A stretch of DNA of 48,498 bases from Chryseobacterium sp. YIM B08800 (GTDB taxonomy: Bacteria > Bacteroidota > Bacteroidia > Flavobacteriales > Weeksellaceae). Under the pieces are notes generated by a model. It made no database searches, had not been told where the DNA came from, and saw only the letters and a program-made list of their open reading frames with translations. The stretch is from positions 1 to 48,498 of the forward strand of contig NZ_JAPDKN010000029.1 of the NCBI RefSeq assembly GCF_026163565.1, given 5' to 3'. Each line of letters begins with the position of its first letter. Position 1 is the first letter of the stretch. A program made the translations under genes and the position numbers. Shown here in pieces: positions 15,736-24,862 of this stretch.

Positions 15736-17097
15736 TTATTTTCCAAACATTCCGCCCATTCCCGGCATATTTGGCATTTTGCTCATCATCTGCATCATTT
15801 GTTTTCCTTGAGGACCCTGCATCATCTTCATCATTTTCCCCATTTGGTCAAACTGTTTCATTAAAGCATTTACATCTTCAATTTTTCTTCCTGCACCTTT
15901 CGCAATTCTGTTTTTTCTCTGAGTATTGATGATAGAAGGTCTTCTTCTCTCATCCGGAGTCATAGAATGAATAATCGCTTCAATATGTTTGAATGCATCA
16001 TCACTGATTTCAACGTCTTTAATGGCTTTTCCAACTCCCGGGATCATTCCCATCAAGTCTTTCATATTACCCATTTTTTTGATCTGATTGATTTGCTTTA
16101 AGAAATCATCAAAACCAAATTCGTTTTTAGCGATTTTTTTGTGAAGTTTTTTTGCTTCCTCTTCATCAAATTGCTCCTGAGCTCTTTCTACTAAGGAAAC
16201 AACGTCTCCCATTCCTAAGATTCTGTCGGCCATCCTTTCCGGGTAGAAAAGATCTAAAGCTTCCATTTTCTCACCTGTAGAAATAAATTTGATTGGCTTT
16301 TCAACTACCGAACGAATCGTTAAAGCAGCTCCACCACGAGTATCACCGTCTAATTTAGTTAAAACAACTCCGTCAAAATTTAAAGTATCGTTGAAGGCTT
16401 TTGCAGTATTCACCGCATCCTGACCTGTCATTGAATCTACTACGAAAAGAGTTTCGTTAGGCTGAATCGTAGAATGAACGGTTTTGATTTCCTTCATCAT
16501 CTGCTCATCAATCGCAAGACGACCTGCAGTATCGACGATTACAACATCATGACCGTTAGATTTAGCAAAATTAATTGCGTTTTGAGAGATTACTGAAGGA
16601 TCCATATTTCCTTCTTCAGTATAAACAGGAACTCCTGTTTGTCCACCCAAAACCTTCAGCTGATCGATTGCAGCAGGACGATAAACGTCACATGCGACCA
16701 ATAAAGGCTTTTTATTTCTTTTAGTTTTTAAATAATTAGCAAGTTTTCCGGAAAAAGTAGTTTTACCCGAACCTTGAAGACCGGCAATCAAAATTACAGA
16801 CGGTTTCCCTGAAAGGTTGATTCCTTCCTGAGAACCCCCCATCAAGTCTACCAACTCATCGTGAACAATTTTCGTCATCAATTGTCCCGGAGTAAGCGAA
16901 GTCAAAACGTTTTGTCCTAAAGCTTTATCCTGAACTCTTTTGGTAAGATCTTTAGCAACTTTATAGTTAACATCGGCATCTACCAATGCTCTACGAATTT
17001 CTTTTACGGTCTCCGCAACGTTAATCTCGGTGATTTTTCCACGTCCGGAAATATTATGAAGGGCTTTGTCTAATTTATCCTGTAAACTATTAAACAT
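15736..17097 (-). CDS. ffh: Signal recognition particle GTPase Ffh
   Basis: Ffh binds the signal sequences of nascent membrane proteins and delivers ribosomes to FtsY. The N domain occupies about residues 1-90, and the G domain contains the P-loop GLQGSGKT at 106-113, DTAGRLAID at about 189-197 and TKLDGDTRGGAAL. The C-terminal M domain ends in a methionine-rich tail of repeated MM pairs (KQMMQMMSKMPNMPGMGG). The 453-residue length is normal. A TATTTTTG promoter lies 24 bases upstream. No 4.5S RNA gene is visible nearby. Confidence 0.97.
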   Translation of the reverse strand: MFNSLQDKLDKALHNISGRGKITEINVAETVKEIRRALVDADVNYKVAKDLTKRVQDKALGQNVLTSLTPGQLMTKIVHDELVDLMGGSQEGINLSGKPSVILIAGLQGSGKTTFSGKLANYLKTKRNKKPLLVACDVYRPAAIDQLKVLGGQTGVPVYTEEGNMDPSVISQNAINFAKSNGHDVVIVDTAGRLAIDEQMMKEIKTVHSTIQPNETLFVVDSMTGQDAVNTAKAFNDTLNFDGVVLTKLDGDTRGGAALTIRSVVEKPIKFISTGEKMEALDLFYPERMADRILGMGDVVSLVERAQEQFDEEEAKKLHKKIAKNEFGFDDFLKQINQIKKMGNMKDLMGMIPGVGKAIKDVEISDDAFKHIEAIIHSMTPDERRRPSIINTQRKNRIAKGAGRKIEDVNALMKQFDQMGKMMKMMQGPQGKQMMQMMSKMPNMPGMGGMFGK

Positions 17098-17120
17098 ACT
17101 GTTTCTATATTAATGGTTTG

Positions 17121-17128
17121 CAAAAATA
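17121..17128 (-). promoter_or_regulatory. Promoter of ffh (TATTTTTG)
   Basis: TATTTTTGC on the minus strand, 23 bases before the ffh ATG. Confidence 0.65.
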
Positions 17129-17242
17129 ACAATTTTATATCTAAAAACCTTGATATGATTGATATTTAAAAAATAGTGAAGGGGAGAGTATTAAAAAATA
17201 AGCCTTCGTAAGGTTCAAATTTTAAAAATAATGCTGAAGAAA

Positions 17243-19072
17243 TTAATAATAAATTTCATTTTTAACATTGGGGAATTTAAAAGCAGAATCGCCGGGAGTC
17301 ACGTTATCCATTTTTGGAGGTGCAATTTTTTTATTTATTTTTTGAGATTGAATTACTTTTTTTTCTCCGTTTTCGCAGTTTTCAACAGTTTTCTGATAGG
17401 TAGCGTCACCTGTACTGATGTTGTAATCAAATTTTACCCAATAATCGCACGGCGCCCCAAAATTTGCCGATGCGCCAATAAGACACCAATCACCGTTCTG
17501 AAAACGATAACGATGCGTATATTCCCATTTATCTCTGCTTCCTCCAAAATGATCGATGACAATGCTTTTCTTAGCAATAGAAATTCCGCTGAAAGGATTT
17601 CCCATCATTCCACCGCTTTGTGAAGAAAGTATTGGAGAAGAAGTTTGGTGGATGATTTTCCATTTTTCATTTTGTTTTTTATAAATAGCGAGTATTTGCT
17701 CAGCATCTTCACGATCTATGTTTGGCATTTCGTAAACTGCAACAGCTTCTTCATTTTCATCTTCATCTAAATTTCCGTAGGCAATTTCTTTTAGTTCCCA
17801 ATATTTTGGAGTAAAGTTTTTAATCTCTTCAGATTCTTTTACTGTAATTTCTTCATCATAAGAATTGGTTTCAATAGCACGTTTTTTCTCATTCAAATAA
17901 GAATCGTTTTCTTTAGCGATTTTTGAAAGGTTTTGTCTTATTTCATTAATGATTTCCGGCATTTTAGGAAGTTCATCACTCTTTTGTTGACTGTCTTTTG
18001 TGTAGTATTCAATTTCTCGAGTTTCAACAGTCGTCAATTTTTTCTTTCCAATAATTCCATTATTTGCTTCGCTGTAAAATCTTTTTTTAACGATCCAGTT
18101 TCCTTCTTTATCGTATTGATATTCGAATTCTTCGATACTGCCAACTGAGCCATCGTAATATTTGGTCTGGTCAAAAGTAATATTACCATGTTGGTCAAAT
18201 TTTTTGTAATTTTTTGATGCGATTTCTGTTCCCAAAAGATGGTAATGGGACTCTATCGTTTCTGTATAATCATTATTATATGTAAATTCTGTTTTGTTTT
18301 CTAATCCTTTTTGATTGTACCAAATTTCTGAGATAAGGTTTCCTTTTTTATCATATTTAAAATAAACTTTTCTGCCTTCTACAACGTAATCTTCAATTTC
18401 ATAAACTTTATAAATGTCATTCAATAAAGATAACTTTTGAACTTTAGACTGATAAAGCGGACTGATTTTGACTAAATTTTTCTGATTGAAAATATAGATT
18501 TTATCAGGATCTGAAAGACTATCTGAACCAATCTGAGAAGCGATTATTTTTTTCTGGCTTGCAGAATCTTCTACTTTATATTTTGTGTAATTGCTTAAAG
18601 ATATTTTGTCTTCATTTTTTTCTAAATTGATTTCTTCAGAAATGATTTGATTTTGATCATAAAAATACCAACTTGAATATTGTGATTTTCCGTATTCTCT
18701 ATCGTATTGGCTTTCTTTTAAAACTAAATTCCCAGAAGATTCATTATAATAATATTTTGAAGTTGAAACGCCGCTTACTGAAACTTCTTTTCGAAAACTT
18801 CTTCTGCCATCTTTCCTATAAATAATATGATTTGTTAAGTGCAAAGTTTTTCCTTCAAATACCTTGTCGTCTTTTGATTTTTTTTGGTTGCTGTCGGAAG
18901 TGTAGCTTTTTACAGAAAATACATTTCCCTTCAATAAATTTTTATCTTCAGAAGATTCTGAAAATGCTCCGATGTCGAGGTTTTCATTGATTTGTTTGCT
19001 GGGAATGTTTTGTTGAGAACACATTGTAGCGCTTACTAAAAATAAAGCTAACTGTAAAAATATTTTCATCAC
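17243..19072 (-). CDS. Exported protein with YD/RHS-like repeats, function unknown
   Basis: This 609-residue protein starts with a signal peptide ending near residue 20 (MMKIFLQLALFLVSATMCSQ). Residues about 70-350 contain irregular short units resembling YD/RHS repeats (YFKYDKKGNLISEIWYN, YKKFDQHGNITFDQTKYY, YQYDKEGNWIVKKRFY). Residues about 430-560 form a separate domain with DLDEDENEEAVAVYE-like acidic strands and GGSRDKWEYTHRYRFQNGDW, resembling the surface of FG-GAP/VCBS-type propeller units, which I cannot confirm. There is no T9SS sorting domain, so it probably stays periplasmic. The cleavage-region Cys 18 sits in ATMCSQQ, but a lipobox is not convincing. It stands alone in the leftward direction behind ffh. 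Confidence 0.75.
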   Translation of the reverse strand: MMKIFLQLALFLVSATMCSQQNIPSKQINENLDIGAFSESSEDKNLLKGNVFSVKSYTSDSNQKKSKDDKVFEGKTLHLTNHIIYRKDGRRSFRKEVSVSGVSTSKYYYNESSGNLVLKESQYDREYGKSQYSSWYFYDQNQIISEEINLEKNEDKISLSNYTKYKVEDSASQKKIIASQIGSDSLSDPDKIYIFNQKNLVKISPLYQSKVQKLSLLNDIYKVYEIEDYVVEGRKVYFKYDKKGNLISEIWYNQKGLENKTEFTYNNDYTETIESHYHLLGTEIASKNYKKFDQHGNITFDQTKYYDGSVGSIEEFEYQYDKEGNWIVKKRFYSEANNGIIGKKKLTTVETREIEYYTKDSQQKSDELPKMPEIINEIRQNLSKIAKENDSYLNEKKRAIETNSYDEEITVKESEEIKNFTPKYWELKEIAYGNLDEDENEEAVAVYEMPNIDREDAEQILAIYKKQNEKWKIIHQTSSPILSSQSGGMMGNPFSGISIAKKSIVIDHFGGSRDKWEYTHRYRFQNGDWCLIGASANFGAPCDYWVKFDYNISTGDATYQKTVENCENGEKKVIQSQKINKKIAPPKMDNVTPGDSAFKFPNVKNEIYY

Positions 19073-19298
19073 GATAGAATAGGGGTTTCTTTCTCAAAGA
19101 TAAAGCAAATCTCGGTCAATTTTAAATTTTAATTTATTGATAAGTTTTTTATAATAATAAAGAAAAGTGATTGAAAGACGTAGCTAATGAAGAGCTTTTT
19201 TGATTTATTATTTTAGGCTATATTAAAATAAATTTTGGTTCTCAATGACCTGTGAAATGTCATTTCTATATTATTAAAATGATATTGATAAATTTTGG

Positions 19299-19306
19299 TA
19301 GTTTTG
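19299..19306 (+). promoter_or_regulatory. Promoter of the atp-leading membrane gene (TAGTTTTG)
   Basis: TAGTTTTGC ends six bases before the ATG at 19313. In this promoter class transcription starts about 5-8 bases after the element, so the mRNA would be leaderless or nearly so. Confidence 0.5.
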
Positions 19307-19312
19307 CAACCA

Positions 19313-19681
19313 ATGGAAAAGTTTTTAGTTGTTTTAAAAGGATTAGGATTGTTTTTAGTTTTGTCGGCATTATTATTTATCGCACAGTGGCAACTGGCAG
19401 AAAATAATGTAGTGATACTCTCGTATAAAATTCACATTCTGATGTTTTTTATTACGCTAATCTGTTTATTAACGATTTTAGTAGTTTTTGCCTTAGAAAA
19501 AAAGAACGTAATAGGGTTTATTTTTCTTGGTTTTGTGGTTTTTAAATTTTTCGCAATGGGCTATATTGCTGTGTTTCAGAAAGATTTTAGGCTAAATATT
19601 GTGCCTTACTTCATTCTGTACTGGGTTTACCTTTTAATAGAAGTAGTTTTTGTTTTAAAATTAGTTAAAAAACAAGACTAA
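19313..19681 (+). CDS. Four-helix membrane protein upstream of atpB (DUF6168-like)
   Basis: This 122-residue protein consists of four hydrophobic segments with short loops (FLVVLKGLGLFLVLSALLF at about 3-21, ILMFFITLICLLTILVVFA, VIGFIFLGFVVFKFFAM and IVPYFILYWVYLLIEVVFVL). I recall a family of this kind, DUF6168, placed before the atp operon in Flavobacteriia; that label is from memory. By position it could play the AtpI/AtpZ-like role in F0 assembly, which is inference. I prefer the ATG at 19313 to the TTG six codons earlier, because the TTG lies upstream of the promoter element. atpB follows after 86 bases and has its own promoter. Confidence 0.75.
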   Translation: MEKFLVVLKGLGLFLVLSALLFIAQWQLAENNVVILSYKIHILMFFITLICLLTILVVFALEKKNVIGFIFLGFVVFKFFAMGYIAVFQKDFRLNIVPYFILYWVYLLIEVVFVLKLVKKQD

Positions 19682-19706
19682 TATCATGTAATATAAAATT
19701 GAAGAA

Positions 19707-19739
19707 TTGCTAAAAATCGAATAAAAATTTATATTTTTG
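19707..19739 (+). promoter_or_regulatory. Main promoter of the atp operon (TTG-N22-TATTTTTG)
   Basis: TTG at 19707-19709 and TATTTTTG at 19732-19739 are 22 bases apart, within the Bacteroidota range, leaving a leader of about 25 bases to atpB. Confidence 0.7.
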
Positions 19740-19767
19740 CAAAAATTTTAGAAATAAAAGTCTAGTC

Positions 19768-20844
19768 ATGAGTTTTAAAAAACTGTTAATCGCCCTTTAT
19801 CTTTTTGTCTTCTGCTTCTCTTTTGCAGAAACACACGAAGGTACTGCGGAAGCTGCAAAGGATGAAAAGTACAATCCGGTTCCATTTATTATGCACCATA
19901 TTCAGGATGCACACAATTGGCATCTTTGGGGTGAAGGTCACAATTCTGTAGGAATTTCTTTACCTGTAATTCTTTGGGATAATGGTTTGAAAGTGTTTAG
20001 TTCTGAAAAATTCGGACATGAAGAAGAAAAAGTTGCTGAAGTAGATGGTAATTTCTACAAAGTACACCACAACAAAATTTATTCAACAGATGCTAACGGA
20101 ACTTTGGATATGCACGATGGGCATCCAACAAACAATGAGCCTTTAGATTTCTCTATTACTAAAGTAGTTGCTCAGATGATTTTGGCTGCTATTATTATTT
20201 TATTGATTGGTTTTGCTGCGGCATCAAGTTATAAAAAATCTCAGGTTCCTTCAGGGATCGCAAAATTCATCGAGCCGATCGTGGTTTTTGTAAGAGACGA
20301 TATTGCTTTACAAAACATCGGTTCTGTAAGATATAGAAAATATGTACCTTATTTAGTTACTCTATTCTTATTTATCTGGGTTCTTAATATTTTAGGATTA
20401 CTTCCTGGAGCCGCAAATACGACGGGTAACATTGCATTTACAATGGTTCTTGCAGTATTTACTTTATTAATTGTAAACTTAAGCGGTAGAAAAACATATT
20501 GGATGCACATGTTTGATCCATTGGGAAGTAACATGCCTTTCGCTGGAAAAATCTTGGTATACATTATATTAGTACCGGTAGAATTATTAGGAATTATTAC
20601 TAAACCTTTTGCATTGATGATTCGTCTTTTTGCGAACATGACTGCAGGACACATCATCATCATGAGTTTGATCTCTTTGATCTTCATCATGAAAACATAT
20701 ATGATTACTCCGGTATCATTAGGTTTATCATTATTCATTTATGTATTGGAAGTATTGGTAGCGGCTTTACAGGCTTATATCTTTACGATGTTGACAGCAT
20801 TATTCATCGGGTCGGCTGTAGAAGAGCCTCACCACGATCATTAA
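19768..20844 (+). CDS. atpB: ATP synthase F0 subunit a
   Basis: Subunit a forms the proton half-channels facing the c-ring. The C-terminal two thirds carry the conserved membrane segments with the essential arginine R286 in ALMIRLFANMTAGH. The protein has 358 residues, longer than the 270 of E. coli, because of an N-terminal extension with a signal-like segment (KKLLIALYLFVFCFSFAE) and a histidine-rich stretch (MHHIQDAHNWHLWGEGHNS), a feature I know from other Bacteroidota. It is the first F-type gene of an operon continuing with c, b, delta, alpha and gamma. Confidence 0.96.
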   Translation: MSFKKLLIALYLFVFCFSFAETHEGTAEAAKDEKYNPVPFIMHHIQDAHNWHLWGEGHNSVGISLPVILWDNGLKVFSSEKFGHEEEKVAEVDGNFYKVHHNKIYSTDANGTLDMHDGHPTNNEPLDFSITKVVAQMILAAIIILLIGFAAASSYKKSQVPSGIAKFIEPIVVFVRDDIALQNIGSVRYRKYVPYLVTLFLFIWVLNILGLLPGAANTTGNIAFTMVLAVFTLLIVNLSGRKTYWMHMFDPLGSNMPFAGKILVYIILVPVELLGIITKPFALMIRLFANMTAGHIIIMSLISLIFIMKTYMITPVSLGLSLFIYVLEVLVAALQAYIFTMLTALFIGSAVEEPHHDH

Positions 20845-20862
20845 TTGGAAATTAAAATATAA

Positions 20863-21096
<234 letters not shown>

Positions 21097-21105
21097 TAAA
21101 CAAAC

Positions 21106-21140
21106 AGAATTCTACAAACGGTTGGTTTGTAGAATTCTTT
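21106..21140 (+). promoter_or_regulatory. Perfect 14-bp intercistronic hairpin after atpE
   Basis: AGAATTCTACAAAC pairs without mismatch with GTTTGTAGAATTCT around a GGTTG loop, then TT and an A-run. It lies 10 bases after the atpE stop and 41 bases before atpF. It could act as a leaky terminator or as a 3' end that stabilises the atpBE message. Confidence 0.75.
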
Positions 21141-21180
21141 TAAAAAAGTTAAAACAAATTAAAAAAATAATTGATATAAA

Positions 21181-21675
21181 ATGGAATTATTAACTCCTTC
21201 AATTGGTAACATATTCTGGACAGCAGTAGTATTTTTATTATTGGTAGTTCTTCTTAAAGCTTTTGCTTGGAAACCAATTCTTTCTGCAGTAAAAACCAGA
21301 GAAGACAACATTCAGGATGCTCTTAATCAGGCTAAATTGGCTAAAAAAGAAATGGAAACTCTAAAAGCGGATAATGAAAGAATTATGCGTGAGGCTAAAA
21401 TCGAAAGAGATGCTATCTTAAAAGAAGCCAGAGAAATTAAAGACAGAATCGTAGCTGAAGCTAAAGATGCTGCTAAGTCTGAAGGAGATAAATTAATCGA
21501 AGCAGCAAAACAAACCATCAATGCTGAGAAAAATGCTGCTATGGCAGATATCAAATCTCAAATTGGAATTTTGTCTGTAAATATCGCAGAATCTATCTTG
21601 AAGCAAAAGCTTGAAAACAGCGAAGCTCAAAATGAGTTGGTTCAGAATTATTTAAACAAATCAAATCTTAACTAA
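21181..21675 (+). CDS. atpF: ATP synthase F0 subunit b
   Basis: Subunit b is the peripheral stalk. It starts with one membrane helix (IFWTAVVFLLLVVLLKAFAW at about 11-30) followed by KPIL and a long charged helix (residues about 35-150) suited to a dimeric coiled coil. The 164-residue length is normal. atpH begins 2 bases after its stop, so translation is likely coupled. Confidence 0.94.
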   Translation: MELLTPSIGNIFWTAVVFLLLVVLLKAFAWKPILSAVKTREDNIQDALNQAKLAKKEMETLKADNERIMREAKIERDAILKEAREIKDRIVAEAKDAAKSEGDKLIEAAKQTINAEKNAAMADIKSQIGILSVNIAESILKQKLENSEAQNELVQNYLNKSNLN

Positions 21676-21677
21676 GA

Positions 21678-22217
21678 ATGCTTACATCTAAAGTAGCTAA
21701 AAGATACGCACAGGGTTTACTGGATTTCACAAACGAATCCGGACAAACCGACGCTGTTTTTGCTGAAATGAAAGATGTGGTGAAGCTAATGTCTGAATCT
21801 AAAGATTTGAACAAATTTTTCATGACACCTTACATAGATTCAAATAAAAAAACTGAGGTAGCAAACGAAATTTTCAAAAGCTTTTCACCAGTTTCTCAGA
21901 ATTTGATTAGATTAATCATCAAAAACGGAAGAGAAAGTCAGCTTAAAAATGTAGCACAGCAATTCATCAATAAAGTTGAAGATATCAATGGTATCCAAAG
22001 AATTACCTTGACGACTGCTACACAGCTTTCTAACGAAAATATTGAGCAGATTTTAAGATCTACCAACCTTGTTAACCAAACAGCAACTTTTGATCTTAAT
22101 GTAAATGTAAAACCTGAAATTTTAGGAGGTTACATTTTAAGAGTGGGAGATCAGCAGGTAGATGCATCTGTAAAATCAAAATTGAATAAGATTAAAAAAG
22201 ACTTTCAGTTAAATTAA
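21678..22217 (+). CDS. atpH: ATP synthase F1 subunit delta
   Basis: Delta (OSCP) joins the peripheral stalk to the F1 head. Typical parts are the N-terminal [12 protein letters not shown] at residues 5-16 and the C-terminal [21 protein letters not shown] at about 150-170. The 179 residues match the family. It is tightly packed between atpF and atpA (16-base gap). Confidence 0.94.
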   Translation: MLTSKVAKRYAQGLLDFTNESGQTDAVFAEMKDVVKLMSESKDLNKFFMTPYIDSNKKTEVANEIFKSFSPVSQNLIRLIIKNGRESQLKNVAQQFINKVEDINGIQRITLTTATQLSNENIEQILRSTNLVNQTATFDLNVNVKPEILGGYILRVGDQQVDASVKSKLNKIKKDFQLN

Positions 22218-22233
22218 GAAAAACAACCATATA

Positions 22234-23811
22234 ATGGCAGAAATAAATCCGGCAGAAGTATCTGCGATCTTAAAACAGCAATTGGCCAACTTCGATACTC
22301 AATCAAACGTTGAGGAAGTAGGTACAGTTTTAACCATCGGTGATGGTATCGCTCGTGTGTACGGGTTAGAACACGTACAATACGGTGAGTTGGTGAAATT
22401 TTCAAGTGATGTAGAAGGTATCGTACTAAACTTAGAAGAAGACAACGTAGGGGTTGCTCTTTTAGGAGAAAGTAAATTGGTAAGAGAAGGTGACACCGTA
22501 AAAAGAACAAACAGAATCTCTTCTATTAAAGTAGGAGAAGGTATGTTAGGTAGAGTAGTTGATACTTTGGGTAACCCAATCGATGGTAAAGGTCCTATTA
22601 CTGGAGATTTATACGAAATGCCATTAGAAAGAAAAGCTCCGGGTGTTATCTACAGACAGCCTGTAACTGAGCCTTTACAAACAGGTATTGTTGCAATCGA
22701 CTCTATGATCCCTGTAGGAAGAGGTCAGAGAGAGCTTATCATTGGTGACAGACAGACAGGTAAAACTACTGTTGCGATTGATACGATCATCAACCAAAAA
22801 GAATTTTTTGATGCAGGAAATCCTGTATATTGTATATATGTTGCAATCGGGCAGAAAGCTTCTACAGTAGCTCAGATTGTAAAAACTTTATCAGATAAAG
22901 GTGCTTTAGCTTATACAGTAATTGTTGCAGCTAATGCTTCAGATCCGGTTCCTATGCAGGTTTATTCTGCAATGGCAGGTGCTTCTATCGGTGAATTCTT
23001 CAGAGACACTGGTAGACCGGCTTTGATCATTTATGATGATTTATCTAAACAAGCGGTAGCTTACCGTGAGCTTTCTCTACTATTGAGAAGACCACCGGGA
23101 CGTGAGGCTTATCCTGGAGACGTTTTCTATCTTCACTCAAGATTATTGGAAAGAGCTGCAAAAGTAATCGCTGATGATACTATTGCAAGCCAAATGAATG
23201 ATCTACCTGAGTCTTTAAAGCCTTTAGTAAAAGGTGGTGGTTCATTAACTGCACTTCCGATTATTGAAACTCAGGCGGGTGACGTTTCTGCGTATATCCC
23301 AACCAACGTAATCTCTATTACTGACGGACAGATTTTCTTGGAATCTGACTTATTCAACTCAGGGGTTCGTCCGGCAATCAACGTAGGTATTTCTGTATCT
23401 CGTGTTGGAGGTAATGCTCAGATTAAATCAATGAAAAAAGTTTCTGGTACTCTTAAATTAGACCAGGCTCAGTATAAAGAATTAGAAGCGTTTGCTAAAT
23501 TCGGTTCTGATCTTGATGCTTCTACTTTAGCAGTTATCTCTAAAGGAGAAAGAAACGTAGAGTTGTTGAAGCAGCCAGTAAACTCTCCACTTCCTGTAGA
23601 TAGCCAAGTTGCTATGATCTATGCAGGTACAGAGAATTTAATGAGAAACGTTCCTATCAAGAAAGTAAAAGAATTCCAACACGAATATATCGAGTTCCTA
23701 AGATCTAAGCACCCTGAAACTATGGCTGCTCTTAAATCTGGAAAAATCGATAACGATATTACAGGTGTTCTTAAGCAAGTTGCTACAGATTTAGCTTCAA
23801 AATATAACTAA
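22234..23811 (+). CDS. atpA: ATP synthase F1 subunit alpha
   Basis: Alpha is the regulatory nucleotide-binding subunit of F1. The P-loop GDRQTGKT lies at 171-178; [20 protein letters not shown] follows at about 258-277 and the arginine-finger region [10 protein letters not shown] at about 388-397. The N-terminal [12 protein letters not shown] contacts delta. Its 525 residues are normal. It is followed by an 85-base gap occupied by a large inverted repeat and then atpG. Confidence 0.97.
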   Translation: MAEINPAEVSAILKQQLANFDTQSNVEEVGTVLTIGDGIARVYGLEHVQYGELVKFSSDVEGIVLNLEEDNVGVALLGESKLVREGDTVKRTNRISSIKVGEGMLGRVVDTLGNPIDGKGPITGDLYEMPLERKAPGVIYRQPVTEPLQTGIVAIDSMIPVGRGQRELIIGDRQTGKTTVAIDTIINQKEFFDAGNPVYCIYVAIGQKASTVAQIVKTLSDKGALAYTVIVAANASDPVPMQVYSAMAGASIGEFFRDTGRPALIIYDDLSKQAVAYRELSLLLRRPPGREAYPGDVFYLHSRLLERAAKVIADDTIASQMNDLPESLKPLVKGGGSLTALPIIETQAGDVSAYIPTNVISITDGQIFLESDLFNSGVRPAINVGISVSRVGGNAQIKSMKKVSGTLKLDQAQYKELEAFAKFGSDLDASTLAVISKGERNVELLKQPVNSPLPVDSQVAMIYAGTENLMRNVPIKKVKEFQHEYIEFLRSKHPETMAALKSGKIDNDITGVLKQVATDLASKYN

Positions 23812-23814
23812 AAA

Positions 23815-23890
23815 TTAGTTGATGGTTTTTGGTTGATAGTTGACAGAATTTTCTAAAACTAGCAACCAACAACCGACAACCAACAACTAA
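23815..23890 (+). repeat. Imperfect 28-bp inverted repeat between atpA and atpG
   Basis: The left arm (23815-23842, TTAGTTGATGGTTTTTGGTT and on) and the right arm (23863-23890, ending ACCAACAACTAA) match at 23 of 28 positions when one is reverse complemented, around a 20-base spacer. Both arms are built of GGTTG or CAACC words. It fills nearly the whole gap inside the operon. Confidence 0.8.
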
Positions 23891-23896
23891 CCCAAT

Positions 23897-24766
23897 ATGG
23901 CAAACTTAAAAGAAATACGAGGAAGAATCAGTTCAATTTCATCTACGATGCAAATTACACGTGCTATGAAAATGGTTTCCGCTGCGAAACTAAAAAAAGC
24001 ACAAGATGCCATCGTAATGTTGAGACCTTATTCTGAAAAACTTCAGGAGATCATCCAGAATGTAAATTCTAGTTCAGATCCTGATCAGGTTTCTGTTTAC
24101 GCTCAGAAAAGAGAAGTAAAAAAAGTACTATTTATTGCTGTAACTTCAAACAGAGGTTTGGCAGGTGCTTTCAACTCATCTGTTGTAAAAGAACTAAACC
24201 ACCAGTTTCAGAACAATGCTCAGTACGAAGTTGAAGTTCTTACCATTGGTAAAAAAGTTTATGATGCTGTAAGAAAAAACCGTGCAGTGTTTTCTAACGA
24301 AAGCGCAATTTTTGATAATCTTAATTTTGATAAAGTAGCAAACATTACAGAAAGTGTAATGACTAGCTTTCTTGAAGGTAAATTTGATGAAGTTTATTTA
24401 ATTTACAATAAATTTATCAACGCGGCAACTCAGGAAGTAATTACAGAACAACTTCTTCCAATTTCAATGGCTGAAACTGAAAAAGAAGAAGGTCAGGCTG
24501 AAACTGATTATATCTTTGAACCTAACAGAAATGAGATTTTGGATAACTTAATTCCTAAATCTATTAAAACTCAGGTTTTCAAAGCAGTTTTAGATTCTGT
24601 AGCTTCAGAACACGGTGCGAGAATGACGGCAATGCACAAAGCAACCGACAACGCACAGGCTCTGAAAAACGACTTGGTTATTTTCTACAACAAAGCAAGA
24701 CAAGCTGCCATTACAAACGAGATCTTAGAAATCGTTTCAGGAGCAGAAGCTTTGAAAAATTCGTAA
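23897..24766 (+). CDS. atpG: ATP synthase F1 subunit gamma
   Basis: Gamma is the rotating central shaft. It begins with LKEIRGRISSISSTMQITRA (about 4-23) and MVSAAKLKKAQ, has SNRGLAGAFNSS at about 85-96 and the C-terminal helix with EHGARMTAMHKATDNA. The 289 residues are normal. It is the last gene of the operon: a terminator follows, and the beta and epsilon genes (atpD, atpC) are absent from the window, in keeping with the split arrangement common in Bacteroidota. Confidence 0.96.
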   Translation: MANLKEIRGRISSISSTMQITRAMKMVSAAKLKKAQDAIVMLRPYSEKLQEIIQNVNSSSDPDQVSVYAQKREVKKVLFIAVTSNRGLAGAFNSSVVKELNHQFQNNAQYEVEVLTIGKKVYDAVRKNRAVFSNESAIFDNLNFDKVANITESVMTSFLEGKFDEVYLIYNKFINAATQEVITEQLLPISMAETEKEEGQAETDYIFEPNRNEILDNLIPKSIKTQVFKAVLDSVASEHGARMTAMHKATDNAQALKNDLVIFYNKARQAAITNEILEIVSGAEALKNS

Positions 24767-24786
24767 TAAAATATTCAAAAAATATG

Positions 24787-24816
24787 AAAGCACCGATACC
24801 TTCGGTGCTTTTTTTG
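24787..24816 (+). terminator. Terminator of the atp operon
   Basis: AAAGCACCGA pairs with TCGGTGCTTT around a TACCT loop, followed by a T run. Confidence 0.85.
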
Positions 24817-24832
24817 TTATTATTATTTTGTA

Positions 24833-24840
24833 TATCTTTG
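24833..24840 (+). promoter_or_regulatory. Promoter of the CNNM/CorC-type gene (TATCTTTG)
   Basis: TATCTTTGC lies 22 bases upstream of the ATG, with TTTG at 24813-24816 about 16 bases before it. Confidence 0.65.
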
Positions 24841-24862
24841 CATAAATAATTATAATTTCTAA

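Noticed and set aside
22214..22510. 98-residue minus-strand ORF over atpA
   Set aside because: Leu/Arg/His-rich shadow of a conserved gene.
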